Part shown: one piece after another, positions 8,773 through 16,848 of the stretch
How positions within the stretch are numbered: position 1 is the stretch's first letter
Layout of the letters: each line of letters begins with the position of its first letter
Translations under genes and position numbers: made by a program
Notes under the pieces: model-generated
The model's database searches: none
Told to the model about the DNA's origin: nothing
What the model saw: only the letters and a program-made list of their open reading frames with translations
From: Achromobacter ruhlandii
GTDB taxonomy: Bacteria; Pseudomonadota; Gammaproteobacteria; Burkholderiales; Burkholderiaceae_B
Assembly: GCF_902859695.1 (NCBI RefSeq)
Contig: NZ_CADIJL010000013.1
Span: 1-64,000, forward strand
Length of the DNA stretch: 64,000 nucleotides
Reading direction: 5' to 3'

Positions 8773-9494
8773 GCGATAGCGTGCGCCTGGCCAAGCGGTT
8801 GGCCGCCGAACAATCCTGCTCCCGCGGCGACGCCGAACGCTACATCGAGGGGGGCTGGGTCGCCGTGGATGGCAAGGTCGTCGAAGAACCGGGCTTTCGC
8901 GTCGGGCCCGACCAGGCCGTGACCCTGCTGCCAGGCGCGCGCCTGGAGGAAATGCGGCCCGTGACCGTGCTGGTGCACAAGCCGGCGGGCCTGTCGGCCT
9001 CAGATCCGGCGCACTCGGCCCTGGCGCTGGTGGTGCCCGAGAACCTGATGCCGGGCGACCGTTCCGGCCAGCGCTACCTCAAGCGCATGTTCAACGGTCT
9101 GAAGCTGGCCACGCCGCTGGAGCGCGCGGCCAGCGGACTGGTGGTCTACACGCAGGAATACGCGGTCACGCGCAAGCTGGTGCAAGAGGGCCCGCACGTC
9201 GAACAGGAATACATCGCGCAGGTGCGCGGCACGCTGGATGCTGCCGGCCTGGCGCGGCTGCAACGCGGCCTGGCCTACGAAGGCCGGCCGGCCACGCCCA
9301 TGAAGGTCAGCTGGCAGAACGAAACCCACCTGCGCTTTGCGCTCAAGACGCCCGCGCTGGGTTTCATCGAATACGCCTGCGATGCGGCTGGCCTGCAATT
9401 GCTGGCGTTGCGCCGCATCCGCATCGGCCGGCTGCCCATGGCCGGCCTGGCGGCGGGGCAGTGGCGCTACCGGCTCGACTACGAGCGCTTCTGA
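8769..9494 (+). CDS. RluB/RluF-type pseudouridine-synthase-like protein with altered catalytic site
   Basis: A 241-aa protein with an N-terminal S4 RNA-binding domain (residues 4-60) and a TruB/RsuA-type synthase fold. The family's G-R-L-D-x-x-T/S-x-G-L-L motif is here T-P-L-E-R-A-A-S-G-L-V-V-Y-T (residues 115-128), so the invariant catalytic Asp is Glu118 (bases 9120-9122). The HKPAGL motif (70-75) is intact. By family knowledge these enzymes isomerise uridines in rRNA; loss of the Asp suggests that this copy is inactive as a synthase and may act only as an RNA-binding protein, or that Glu can serve. The preceding small ORF overlaps its start. Confidence 0.75.
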   Translation: MSDSVRLAKRLAAEQSCSRGDAERYIEGGWVAVDGKVVEEPGFRVGPDQAVTLLPGARLEEMRPVTVLVHKPAGLSASDPAHSALALVVPENLMPGDRSGQRYLKRMFNGLKLATPLERAASGLVVYTQEYAVTRKLVQEGPHVEQEYIAQVRGTLDAAGLARLQRGLAYEGRPATPMKVSWQNETHLRFALKTPALGFIEYACDAAGLQLLALRRIRIGRLPMAGLAAGQWRYRLDYERF

Positions 9495-9496
9495 AG

Positions 9497-9645
9497 ACTT
9501 AAAGTGAATTCTGGAATAACTTAAAGTGAATTCGGGGATGACAGGGCGCACTTAAAGTGAATTCTAGGAAAGGAAGTGAATTCTAGGAAAGGATAAGGGA
9601 ACGCTGAGCGCTCCAAACCCTCGGAATCCTTTCTAAAGTGAATTC
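9497..9645. repeat. Cluster of five AAGTGAATTC direct repeats
   Basis: ACTTAAAGTGAATTC occurs exactly at 9497-9511, 9519-9533 and 9550-9564; shorter copies sharing AAGTGAATTC are at 9574-9583 and 9633-9645. A 19-bp unit starting AGTGAATTCTAGG is repeated head to tail at 9556-9574 and 9575-9593. GAAAGGAT (9587-9594) and ATCCTTTC (9626-9633) are complementary and could pair. The patch is far more AT-rich than its surroundings and forms the upstream region of the LD-carboxypeptidase gene. It could be an operator array, a small satellite, or the remnant of an inserted element; no transposase is present. Confidence 0.7.
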
Positions 9646-9696
9646 TCATTAATTAGCTATAAGTGTTTGATAAATAGCAATAACCAGAAATAGGGA

Positions 9697-10824
9697 ATGG
9701 CAATGCCGCCTCGCAAGTCTGTTGCACCGATCGATCCCACGCGGCGCGGCCTGCTGCGAGCGGCGGGCGCATTGGGGCTGTCCAGCCTGGCGCTGGCGGG
9801 CTGCGCGGGCCGGGTGGCCGCGCCTCGCGATAGCCAGGAGGCCCCTGGCGGCAATGCCGCCGTGGCGCCGCGCCGCGACATGGCCGTTCCCGCCTTGCGC
9901 CCGGGCGGCCGCGTCGCCATCGTCGCGCCGGCCTCGGCCGCCGATGGCGCCGCCTTCGACGCGGCCGAATGGCTGCAGGCGCGCGGCTACGACCCACGCA
10001 TCATGCCCGCCGCATTGACGCGCGCCGATGCGCCATTCGACTACCTGGCCGGCGACGACAGCGCGCGCCTGAACGATCTGCACGCAGCCTTCAGCGATCC
10101 CGCGATCGACGCGGTCTGGTGCCTGCAGGGTGGTTTCGGCTCCTGGCGGCTGGCCGACCGGCTCGATTTCAACCTGCTGCGCCAGCATCCCAAGCCGTTC
10201 ATCGGCTACAGCGACATCACCGCGCTGCACCTGGCGATCCAGCGCCACGCGGGCTTCGTCACGTTCCACGGACCGATGCTGGCGCAGGACCTGCTGGCCG
10301 GCAAACAGGAGCCCACCGCCAGCCATGTGCTGGCCATGGTGGGCGGCCAGATCGGGCAGGGCGCGTGGATCGACGCGCCGCCCGACTCCAACCCGGTGGT
10401 GTTGGCCCCGGGCAGCGCCAGCGGCCGGCTGGTGGGCGGCAACCTGGCGCTGATCGCCGCCATGATCGGTTCGCGCCACGAAATCGCCACGCGCGACGCG
10501 ATCCTGTTCATCGAGGACGTCAACGAGGCGCTGCCGCGCATCGACCGCCTGCTGTGGCAACTGCGCGCGGCGGGCAAATTCGACCGCATCAGGGGCGTGC
10601 TGGCGGGAAATTTCACCCGGCTGGGCCTGCCGATGGGCGATGCGCTGGGACAGAGCCAGCTGTTTGCGCTGCTGCAGGAGCAGTTCGGCGGACGCGGCAT
10701 CCCCGTGCTGGCGGCCTGGCCCAGCGGCCACGGCGATCCCAACCTGACGCTGCCGCTGGGCGCGACGGTGACGCTGGACACGCAGCGGCGCGGCCTGCGG
10801 CTGGAGCAGGCGGTGGCGGTCTAG
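9697..10824 (+). CDS. LD-carboxypeptidase (S66 family), predicted lipoprotein
   Basis: A 375-aa S66-family protein. The catalytic residues are visible: Ser172 in PFIGYSDIT, Glu273 in LFIEDVNEA and His345 in PSGHGDPNLTLPLG. These enzymes remove the terminal D-Ala from muropeptide tetrapeptides during peptidoglycan recycling. The N-terminus has paired arginines (TRRGLLRAAG) and a lipobox LAGC with Cys36, so it is probably exported, perhaps by Tat, and lipid-anchored, whereas the classical LdcA is cytoplasmic. An AGGGA ribosome site precedes the ATG. It lies downstream of an unusual repeat patch that may hold its promoter. Confidence 0.88.
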   Translation: MAMPPRKSVAPIDPTRRGLLRAAGALGLSSLALAGCAGRVAAPRDSQEAPGGNAAVAPRRDMAVPALRPGGRVAIVAPASAADGAAFDAAEWLQARGYDPRIMPAALTRADAPFDYLAGDDSARLNDLHAAFSDPAIDAVWCLQGGFGSWRLADRLDFNLLRQHPKPFIGYSDITALHLAIQRHAGFVTFHGPMLAQDLLAGKQEPTASHVLAMVGGQIGQGAWIDAPPDSNPVVLAPGSASGRLVGGNLALIAAMIGSRHEIATRDAILFIEDVNEALPRIDRLLWQLRAAGKFDRIRGVLAGNFTRLGLPMGDALGQSQLFALLQEQFGGRGIPVLAAWPSGHGDPNLTLPLGATVTLDTQRRGLRLEQAVAV

Positions 10825-10859
10825 GCCCCGCGCGCCGCCGCCATCCGGGAACCCGACCC

Positions 10860-12008
10860 ATGAACGATTTCTTCCAGGCCCTGGGCCGCCAGCTCAAATC
10901 CCCGCAGCGCGCGCGCGCCGCCCAACGCCATGCGCGCGCCAAGGCGTTCCAGTGCGTCTGCGGCCAGCGCATCTTCTTCAACAACACCGAATGCCTGAAC
11001 TGCCGCCGCCAACTGGGCTTCGATCCCAGGCGTGGCCACGTCCTGGCGCTGGATCCGGGCAAGGCCGCGGACACCTGGCTCGAAGCCGGCCGCGCGCGCG
11101 GCCGGACGTTCAAGCGCTGCGCCAACTTCGCCAGCCCGGCGGCCTGCAACTGGCTGCTGCCGGCCGCGGCCGCCAACTCGCTGTGCCTGGCCTGCGGCCT
11201 GAACCGCACCATTCCGGACCTGTCGGTGGCCGAGAACGGCAGGCTGTGGTTCAAGGTCGAAGCCGCCAAGCGCCAGATGATCGCCCAGTTGCTGACCCTC
11301 GGCCTGCCGATTCGGCGTTCGCAGGCGCCCGGCGACGGCGGCCTGGCGTTCGACCTGCTGGCGCCGGCGGCCGACGGCACGCCGCCGCTGACCGGGCACA
11401 ACCACGGCCTGATCACTCTGAACATCCGCGAGGCCGACGATGCCTATCGGGTGCAGGTGCGCGAAGCGATGCATGAACCCTATCGCACGCTGCTGGGGCA
11501 TTTCCGCCACGAGATCGGCCATTTCTACTGGGACCAGCTGGTGGCGGGCGGCCCCTGGCTGGCGCCGTTCCGCGCCGTGTTCGGCGATGAGCGCGCCGAC
11601 TACGCGCAGGCGCTGCGGCGCAACTACGAAGCGGGGCCGCCGGCCGACTGGGCGCAGCGCTTCATCAGCACCTATGCCTCCTGCCATTCCTGGGAGGACT
11701 GGGCCGAGACCTGGGCCCACTACCTGCACATGATGGACACGCTCGACACCGCCATCAGCTTCGGCGTCAGCCGCGTGGCCGTGGAACAGGCCTATGAGCC
11801 CTTCACCCGCGCGTCGCTGTACGACCCGGACGATCCCGAAGGGCAGGGCTTTCTCGACCTGGTCAACGCCTGGGTGGCGCTGACGGGCGTGCTCAACGAG
11901 CTGTCGCGCAGCATGGGCCAGCAGGATTTCTACCCATTCGTGTTGCCGGGCGCGGTGGTCGGCAAGCTGCAATTCGTGCACCGGGTCATCCGGGACGCGG
12001 CGCGCTAG
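10860..12008 (+). CDS. Zinc-ribbon putative metallopeptidase (DUF2248 type)
   Basis: A 382-aa protein with an N-terminal zinc ribbon (Cys32, Cys34, Cys45, Cys48), a second Cys-rich stretch (Cys87, 96, 109, 112) and a canonical zincin motif, His217-Glu-Ile-Gly-His221. This matches the zinc-ribbon plus putative zinc-metallopeptidase family once called DUF2248. The substrate is unknown. I use the ATG at 10860 because the domain starts there; the longer upstream frame overlaps the LD-carboxypeptidase gene and is a shadow. Its TAG stop shares a CTAG palindrome with the stop of the convergent methyltransferase gene. Confidence 0.82.
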   Translation: MNDFFQALGRQLKSPQRARAAQRHARAKAFQCVCGQRIFFNNTECLNCRRQLGFDPRRGHVLALDPGKAADTWLEAGRARGRTFKRCANFASPAACNWLLPAAAANSLCLACGLNRTIPDLSVAENGRLWFKVEAAKRQMIAQLLTLGLPIRRSQAPGDGGLAFDLLAPAADGTPPLTGHNHGLITLNIREADDAYRVQVREAMHEPYRTLLGHFRHEIGHFYWDQLVAGGPWLAPFRAVFGDERADYAQALRRNYEAGPPADWAQRFISTYASCHSWEDWAETWAHYLHMMDTLDTAISFGVSRVAVEQAYEPFTRASLYDPDDPEGQGFLDLVNAWVALTGVLNELSRSMGQQDFYPFVLPGAVVGKLQFVHRVIRDAAR

Positions 12009-12871
12009 AGTCGCCGCGCCGACCATTCCCCCTTGCCGGCGGCGCTGCCGCGGATGGTGGCGCCATTGACTTCGCCGGTGTAGCGCACGCCGTCGACCGT
12101 GAACGAAATGGTGCGGCCGTCCATGCGCGCCTGCGAGATCTCGCTGCCGCCCAGCTTGCCGGTCAGCATCTGGTAGTGCTGCTCCAGCCGCAGGGTGCGG
12201 CCGTCCAGGTCCCACCGCCCGCCGACCTTGGCCGGCACGATCCACAACAGGGCGTTGCAATAGGTCTGGCAGGCCTCGGTCACGGTCTCGGAGGCGTCCG
12301 GCTCCCAGTCGCCCATGCGGAAAGTGTTGGAGACGATGCGGGTGCCAGGCGCCAGTTCCAGGAGCCGGGGCCGCAGTTTTTCGTTGATGGTCGACAGCAG
12401 GAACATGGTGATCACGTCCGCCTGCGACAGGTCGGTCTCGAACAGGTCCGCCACCTCGAACGTGGCGCGGCTGGCCACGCCCGCCTTGGCCGCGTTGCCG
12501 CGCGACAGGGCCACCAGGTCGGGGTTGTATTCGATGCCCTTGGCTTGCAGGCCGCGCTGGGCGGCGGTGATGACGGTGCGGCCGTCGCCCGAACCCAGGT
12601 CCATCAGCCGGTCACGCGGCGTGACCTTGGCCATGTCGAGCATCTTGTCGACCAGGGCCTGTGGGGTCGGCACCCAGATGACGTCCTTGCCATCCTGGCC
12701 GACATCGGGCACGTATGCGTCGGTCTTGGCGCCGGTCTTGGCGGCGGCCTCGGGAGTGGCGCCGGCGGCGCGCGCCTCGGCCAGCAGCGACAGGGACAGG
12801 GCCAGCGCCAGCGCCGATCCCAGGGCGGCCCGGCGGCGGGCGAACGAAACGGACGATAGGACACGTTGCAT
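12005..12871 (-). CDS. Exported SAM-dependent methyltransferase-like protein
   Basis: A 288-aa protein with a class I methyltransferase core: motif I is MDLGSGDGRT at residues 90-99, followed by an acidic strand end (KGIEYNPD). The N-terminus carries arginines and then a long hydrophobic run (LALALSLSLLAEARA), which looks like a Sec signal peptide. A periplasmic place would be odd because SAM is cytoplasmic. Either the N-terminus is a membrane anchor, or the protein is a methyltransferase fold with another role. The C-terminal 70 residues (RTLRLEQHYQML onwards) add a beta-rich domain. It follows the APC permease gene by 42 bp and is probably cotranscribed. Confidence 0.75.
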   Translation of the reverse strand: MQRVLSSVSFARRRAALGSALALALSLSLLAEARAAGATPEAAAKTGAKTDAYVPDVGQDGKDVIWVPTPQALVDKMLDMAKVTPRDRLMDLGSGDGRTVITAAQRGLQAKGIEYNPDLVALSRGNAAKAGVASRATFEVADLFETDLSQADVITMFLLSTINEKLRPRLLELAPGTRIVSNTFRMGDWEPDASETVTEACQTYCNALLWIVPAKVGGRWDLDGRTLRLEQHYQMLTGKLGGSEISQARMDGRTISFTVDGVRYTGEVNGATIRGSAAGKGEWSARRL

Positions 12872-12913
12872 GAGGAAGACTCCTTGAGGCGGACGAAAAA
12901 GAGGGCGCGGCGT

Positions 12914-14317
12914 TCAGCCCGGCGGCGTGGCCGGCGACGCCCCGGCCGGCTTGAGCAGGCGCAGCATCGGCACGCCGACCGCCAGCACCGCCAGGCCGAT
13001 CAGGGCGCCGGCCCCGGCATACACCGCGCTCGAATACACCAGGCCGGCGCAGGCCAGCGCCAACAGCGCCGGGGTCAGGGGATACAGCGGCACCCGGAAC
13101 GGCCGCGGCCGCGCCGGATCAAGGCGGCGCAGGCGCCATACCGAGGCCGCCACCAGCAGCATGAACAGCCAGAACACCGGCGCGGTGTAGGCCACCATGG
13201 CCTGCACGCTGTTATGGCTGAAGGCGCCCACCGCCAGCAGCGCCAGCGTGATCGCGCCTTGCGCCAGCAGGGCGCTGACCGGGGTCTCGTTGCGCGCGCT
13301 CCAGCCAGCCAGCGCCCGCAGCCGCGGCAGGTCGCGACCCAGCGCGTAGTAGACGCGCGCGCCGGTGATGATGGTGCCGTTGATGGTGCTCAGCGCCGTG
13401 GCGCAGATCACCAGGCTGAGCAGCGCGGCGGCATAGGGACCGGCGGCCAGTTGCATCACCGCCGCGCCCAGGGCCGGCGTGTCGCGCAGGCCCTGCAGCC
13501 CGAACAGTTCCAGCAGCGCCAGGTTGGTCAGCAGGTAGGCGCCGGTGACCACCGCCGTGCCGATCAGCAGCACCCGCGCCATGTTGCGGCCGGGATGGCG
13601 CAGTTCGCCGCTCAGGTAGGCGGCTTCGTTCCAGCCGCCGTAGGTCAGTAGCACGAACACCATGCCCATGCCCATCAGGCCGGCGGCGTTGCCATCCAGC
13701 GGCGCGGGCGCCGGCGCCAGCGGGGTCGAGGTGAACAGGGCGGCGGTCAGCACCGCCGCCAGCGCCGCCAGGGTCAGGATCGTGAACAGCCATTGCAGGC
13801 GCTTGGAGTGGCGGGTGCCGGCCACGTTCAGGGCGGTCAGGCCGGCCACCGACAACGCCGCGTGCGCGGTGGCGCCGTACTCGCCCAGCGGCAGCAACTG
13901 CTGCGCATAATCGCCATAGATGAAGGCCACCACCGCGATCGCGCCGGTCTGGATCACAGTGCAGCGGGCCCAGGCGAACAGCAGCCCCACGCGTGGCCCC
14001 CAGGCGCGCGACAGGTACAGATATTCCCCGCCGGCGCCAGGGTAGGCCGCGCCCAGCTCGGCGTAGCACAGCGCGCCCACCAGCATCACCAGCCCGCCGG
14101 CGCACCAGTACGCCAGATACATGGCCTCCGACGCGGCATGCTGCGCCACCAGCGGCGGAAAGCCGAAGATACCGATGCCGATCACCACTCCCACCAGCAC
14201 CACCGTGGCATCCATCACCGACAGGCCCGGCGGGCCCAGGGCGCCGGTGCCCACGCCGCCCGGCGCGCCGGCGCTGCTGGGGCTGGCACGCAGGGGACGG
14301 CGGGGCAGAGACGACAT
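12914..14317 (-). CDS. APC-superfamily amino-acid permease
   Basis: A 467-aa membrane protein with about twelve transmembrane helices. The first reads VVLVGVVIGIGIFGFPPLV, the unwound G-[IV]-G-x-G-x-F motif that binds the substrate amino group in APC transporters. I place the start at 14317 (MSSLPRRPLR), preceded by GGGAGAATTCC, rather than at the much longer upstream ORF. The gene follows the XRE-cupin regulator after 336 bp that hold two strong inverted repeats. Given the D-amino-acid genes upstream, import of amino acids is the likely role; the substrate is not determined. Confidence 0.85.
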   Translation of the reverse strand: MSSLPRRPLRASPSSAGAPGGVGTGALGPPGLSVMDATVVLVGVVIGIGIFGFPPLVAQHAASEAMYLAYWCAGGLVMLVGALCYAELGAAYPGAGGEYLYLSRAWGPRVGLLFAWARCTVIQTGAIAVVAFIYGDYAQQLLPLGEYGATAHAALSVAGLTALNVAGTRHSKRLQWLFTILTLAALAAVLTAALFTSTPLAPAPAPLDGNAAGLMGMGMVFVLLTYGGWNEAAYLSGELRHPGRNMARVLLIGTAVVTGAYLLTNLALLELFGLQGLRDTPALGAAVMQLAAGPYAAALLSLVICATALSTINGTIITGARVYYALGRDLPRLRALAGWSARNETPVSALLAQGAITLALLAVGAFSHNSVQAMVAYTAPVFWLFMLLVAASVWRLRRLDPARPRPFRVPLYPLTPALLALACAGLVYSSAVYAGAGALIGLAVLAVGVPMLRLLKPAGASPATPPG

Positions 14318-14468
14318 GGAATTCTCCCGATAGGTCGGCGCCGCACGGACGTACGGCGCCCAGCCGCGATGGCGCCCGGCGCGAGGGCGTCGAGAAGCCC
14401 CGGCGCGCCGGGGCCGCGTCAACCCGCGCGGCTGGTTTCCAGGCCCGCGGCTCGCCGGATCCGCAGCG

Positions 14469-14500
14469 GATAGCGATGCCCGGTGCCGGGCGTCGCTATC
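14469..14500. promoter_or_regulatory. Long inverted repeat upstream of the APC permease
   Basis: GATAGCGATGCCCGG (14469-14483) and CCGGGCGTCGCTATC (14486-14500) are complementary at 14 of 15 positions with a 2-nt centre. In RNA the mismatch would be a wobble pair, so a very stable hairpin would form in the permease leader. It could be an operator or an attenuator; it lacks a T-tract. Confidence 0.5.
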
Positions 14501-14548
14501 TGACAATAAGCTGAATAATGAGTGACCCGGCGCGGGGAGGGAAAGTTT

Positions 14549-14566
14549 CTACGGGATTTCCCGTAG
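14549..14566. promoter_or_regulatory. Palindrome CTACGGGA-TT-TCCCGTAG
   Basis: A perfect 8-bp dyad with a 2-nt centre, 88 bp downstream of the XRE-cupin stop on the minus strand and about 235 bp before the APC start. It has the size of a dimeric repressor site. Binding by the neighbouring XRE-cupin protein is plausible but unproven. Confidence 0.45.
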
Positions 14567-14653
14567 CCGGGAATCGCGGCGCGCGGCCAGGGGCGGGCCG
14601 CGCCGGATCGGCGGCAGTACAACGTGCGCGAGGCGGGGCGGCGGGCGCCGTCC

Positions 14654-15304
14654 TCAGGGCTTGCGCGGCGCCGGCTTGAGGCGCGACGGCACTTCGTCCA
14701 GGTCGCTGCAGACCGCCAGCACTTCGGCCGGCTTCTTGCTCAGCGACAGGTAGACATGGCCGATGCCGCTGTCGAAATAGGCCGATTCCAGGCGGTTCAG
14801 CACCACGCTGTCGCCGTTCTCGAACTGGATGCGCACCTTGCCCGACAGCACCAGCGCGAATTCCTGGCCCGGATGGCGGATGTAGTCCTCGAACTCGACC
14901 ACCTTGCGCGAATCGATCAGCGCCAGCATGGGCATCATCTTCTTGCCCGGATACTCGCCCATCAGCAAGCGGTAGTGGTAGTTGTCGGTGGCGTAGTCGC
15001 GCGCGTCGCTGAGCTTGTTCTTGACGTAGGTGGGCGCCACCTCGGCCTGGGCCGCGTCGCCCAGCATGAACATGCGCGTCATGTCGATGCCCAGCGCGCG
15101 CGCCAGCGCGGCGAATTTCTCGTAGCTCAGTGCGATCTGGCCCAGCTCGGCCTTGGACAGCGTCGATACCGCGATGCCGCTGGCCTGCGATAGCGCCTGC
15201 AGCGTCATCTTGCGCGCCTTGCGCTCGGCGCGCAGGCGGGCGCCCATGACTTCCTTGCCCACGATGTCGGGTGGGGCGGTGCTGCGAGCGGGTGGAGGGG
15301 CCAT
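14654..15304 (-). CDS. XRE-family regulator with C-terminal cupin
   Basis: A 216-aa protein with a helix-turn-helix (about residues 20-75; LQALSQASGIAVSTLSKAEL) followed by a cupin domain (about 110-205; HPGQEFALVLSGKVRIQFE). Proteins of this build, such as PuuR-like and SutR-like regulators, sense small ligands through the cupin and often control amino-acid or polyamine genes. It lies at the end of the D-amino-acid cluster, 77 bp after D-aminoacylase, and before the APC permease, so it probably controls one or both (inference). Confidence 0.85.
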   Translation of the reverse strand: MAPPPARSTAPPDIVGKEVMGARLRAERKARKMTLQALSQASGIAVSTLSKAELGQIALSYEKFAALARALGIDMTRMFMLGDAAQAEVAPTYVKNKLSDARDYATDNYHYRLLMGEYPGKKMMPMLALIDSRKVVEFEDYIRHPGQEFALVLSGKVRIQFENGDSVVLNRLESAYFDSGIGHVYLSLSKKPAEVLAVCSDLDEVPSRLKPAPRKP

Positions 15305-15381
15305 GTAGCGGTCTGCGTCCAGGGTTGGCGAAGTAGGGCGGAACCCGCCCGTTCACGCCGGATTGTAAGGGTTGGCGCGGC

Positions 15382-16836
15382 TCAGGCGGCCGTGCGCGCC
15401 AGCACCCGGCCGGCGTGCCGGCCGGTGAAGGCCTGTTCGCGCCAGACCGGCGCGCCGTTGACGTACACGGAATGGATGCCGGCGGCGCGCTCGGTGGGAC
15501 GTTCGAAGGTGGCGGTATCGGCCACCGTGGCCGGGTCGAACACCACCAGGTCGGCGAAGTAGCCCGCCTGCACCTGCCCGCGTCCGGCCAGGCCGAACCG
15601 CGCGGCGGTCAGGCCCGTCATCTTCCACACCGCCGTCTCCAGCGGGAACAGGCCCAGGTCGCGCGCATAGTGGCCCAGCACCCGCGGGAAGGTGCCCCAC
15701 AGCCGCGGGTGCGGACGCTCGTCGTGCGGCAGGCCGTCCGAGCCGATCATGGTGGGGCCGAACGCCAGGATGCGCTGCACGTCGGGCTCGTCCATCATGA
15801 AGTAGATGGCCCCGGCCGGCTGCAGTTCGGGCACCACGTCGTACTTGGACTTGCCGCGCTCGGCCGCGACCTCGTCCAGGTCGCGCCCGCTCAGTTCGGG
15901 GAAGGGCTTGCACCAGGTGATGATGGTGCGCCCGGCCAGCAGCACGCGGTCCTGCTTGAGCATGGTGGAGCCGGCCACGTAGGGATAGGCATCCAGCGAC
16001 ACGTCCTGGCGCGCCATGGCCGCCTCGATCAGCGGCAGCGTCTCGCGCGAGCGGCCGAAATTGGGCTGGCCCATGACCTTGTGGTGCGAGATCACCACCG
16101 GCACGTCCAGCTCGCGGCCGATGCGGAAGGTTTCCTCCAGCGCCGCCACGATGTGTTCGCCTTCGTCGCGCATGTGGGTGGCGTAGATGCCGCCGTGCGT
16201 GCTCAGGGGGCGGCAGACCTCGATGATCTCTTCGGTGGTGGCGCGCGCCGCGGGCGGGTAGAAGGCGCCGGTCGAAATGCCGATGGCGCCGCTGGCCATG
16301 GCTTCCTCGGCCAGCGCGCGCATGGCGGCGATTTCGTCGTCGGTGGCTTCGCGCTGCAGGTCGGGCATGACCGCGGCGCGCAGCGTCGAATGGCCCACCA
16401 TGCAGGCGGCGTTGACCGCCGCCGGCGTGGCGCGCAGGGCGTCCAGGTAGTCGGCGAAGCGCTTGAAATGGTATGACCCGCCTTCGTCCAGCAGGTCCAG
16501 CGGCGCCGGCGGGTTGGCGTGCGCCAGCGGCGCCAGGCTGATGCCGCAGTTGCCCGTGACCACGGTGGTCACGCCCTGCGAGATCTTGGGCGTCATGTCG
16601 CGGCGCCGCAGCAGGTAGTTGTCGTCGTGGGTATGCGAGTCGATGAATCCGGGCGCCACCACCAGGCCGGACACATCGATACGGTCGCGGGCGGCGGCGC
16701 CGGACAGGTCGCCGATGGCGGCGATGCGATCGCCGCGCACGCCGACGTCGGCGCGCCGGCCGGGGGCGTTGCTGCCGTCGATGACGAGGCCGCCGGCGAG
16801 CAGCAGGTCGAAAGGCTGGGAATCGGTTTGAGACAT
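15382..16836 (-). CDS. N-acyl-D-amino-acid deacylase (D-aminoacylase)
   Basis: A 484-aa amidohydrolase-superfamily enzyme. The N-terminal beta-domain is followed by VVAPGFIDSHTHDDN, with metal ligands His68 and His70, and TGNCGISLAP, with Cys97, which corresponds to the zinc-binding Cys of Alcaligenes D-aminoacylase. DSHTHDDN and TGNCG are hallmarks of that family. It hydrolyses N-acyl-D-amino acids to D-amino acids and a carboxylate. It is the last enzyme of the cluster that also carries a peptide ABC transporter, a FAD amine oxidase and RidA, which gives a coherent D-amino-acid route. Length is typical for the family. Confidence 0.88.
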   Translation of the reverse strand: MSQTDSQPFDLLLAGGLVIDGSNAPGRRADVGVRGDRIAAIGDLSGAAARDRIDVSGLVVAPGFIDSHTHDDNYLLRRRDMTPKISQGVTTVVTGNCGISLAPLAHANPPAPLDLLDEGGSYHFKRFADYLDALRATPAAVNAACMVGHSTLRAAVMPDLQREATDDEIAAMRALAEEAMASGAIGISTGAFYPPAARATTEEIIEVCRPLSTHGGIYATHMRDEGEHIVAALEETFRIGRELDVPVVISHHKVMGQPNFGRSRETLPLIEAAMARQDVSLDAYPYVAGSTMLKQDRVLLAGRTIITWCKPFPELSGRDLDEVAAERGKSKYDVVPELQPAGAIYFMMDEPDVQRILAFGPTMIGSDGLPHDERPHPRLWGTFPRVLGHYARDLGLFPLETAVWKMTGLTAARFGLAGRGQVQAGYFADLVVFDPATVADTATFERPTERAAGIHSVYVNGAPVWREQAFTGRHAGRVLARTAA

Positions 16837-16848
16837 GGCAAGCTCCGG

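Larger units (their letters stand above)
14318..14653. other. 336-bp intergenic region with two inverted repeats
   Basis: No credible gene lies here. It holds two dyads, listed separately (14469-14500 and 14549-14566), and is the probable promoter and control region of the APC permease gene. Confidence 0.6.

Noticed and set aside
9969-12008. Longer N-terminus of the zinc metallopeptidase
   Set aside because: The extra 297 residues are a shadow of the LD-carboxypeptidase; the domain starts at the ATG at 10860.
14477-14492. The long dyad before the APC gene as an intrinsic terminator
   Set aside because: No T-tract follows on either strand.
15336-15350. GGGCGG-AAC-CCGCCC hairpin after D-aminoacylase as terminator
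   Set aside because: Short stem without a T-tract and within a 77-bp gap to the next gene on the same strand; too weak to list as a feature.
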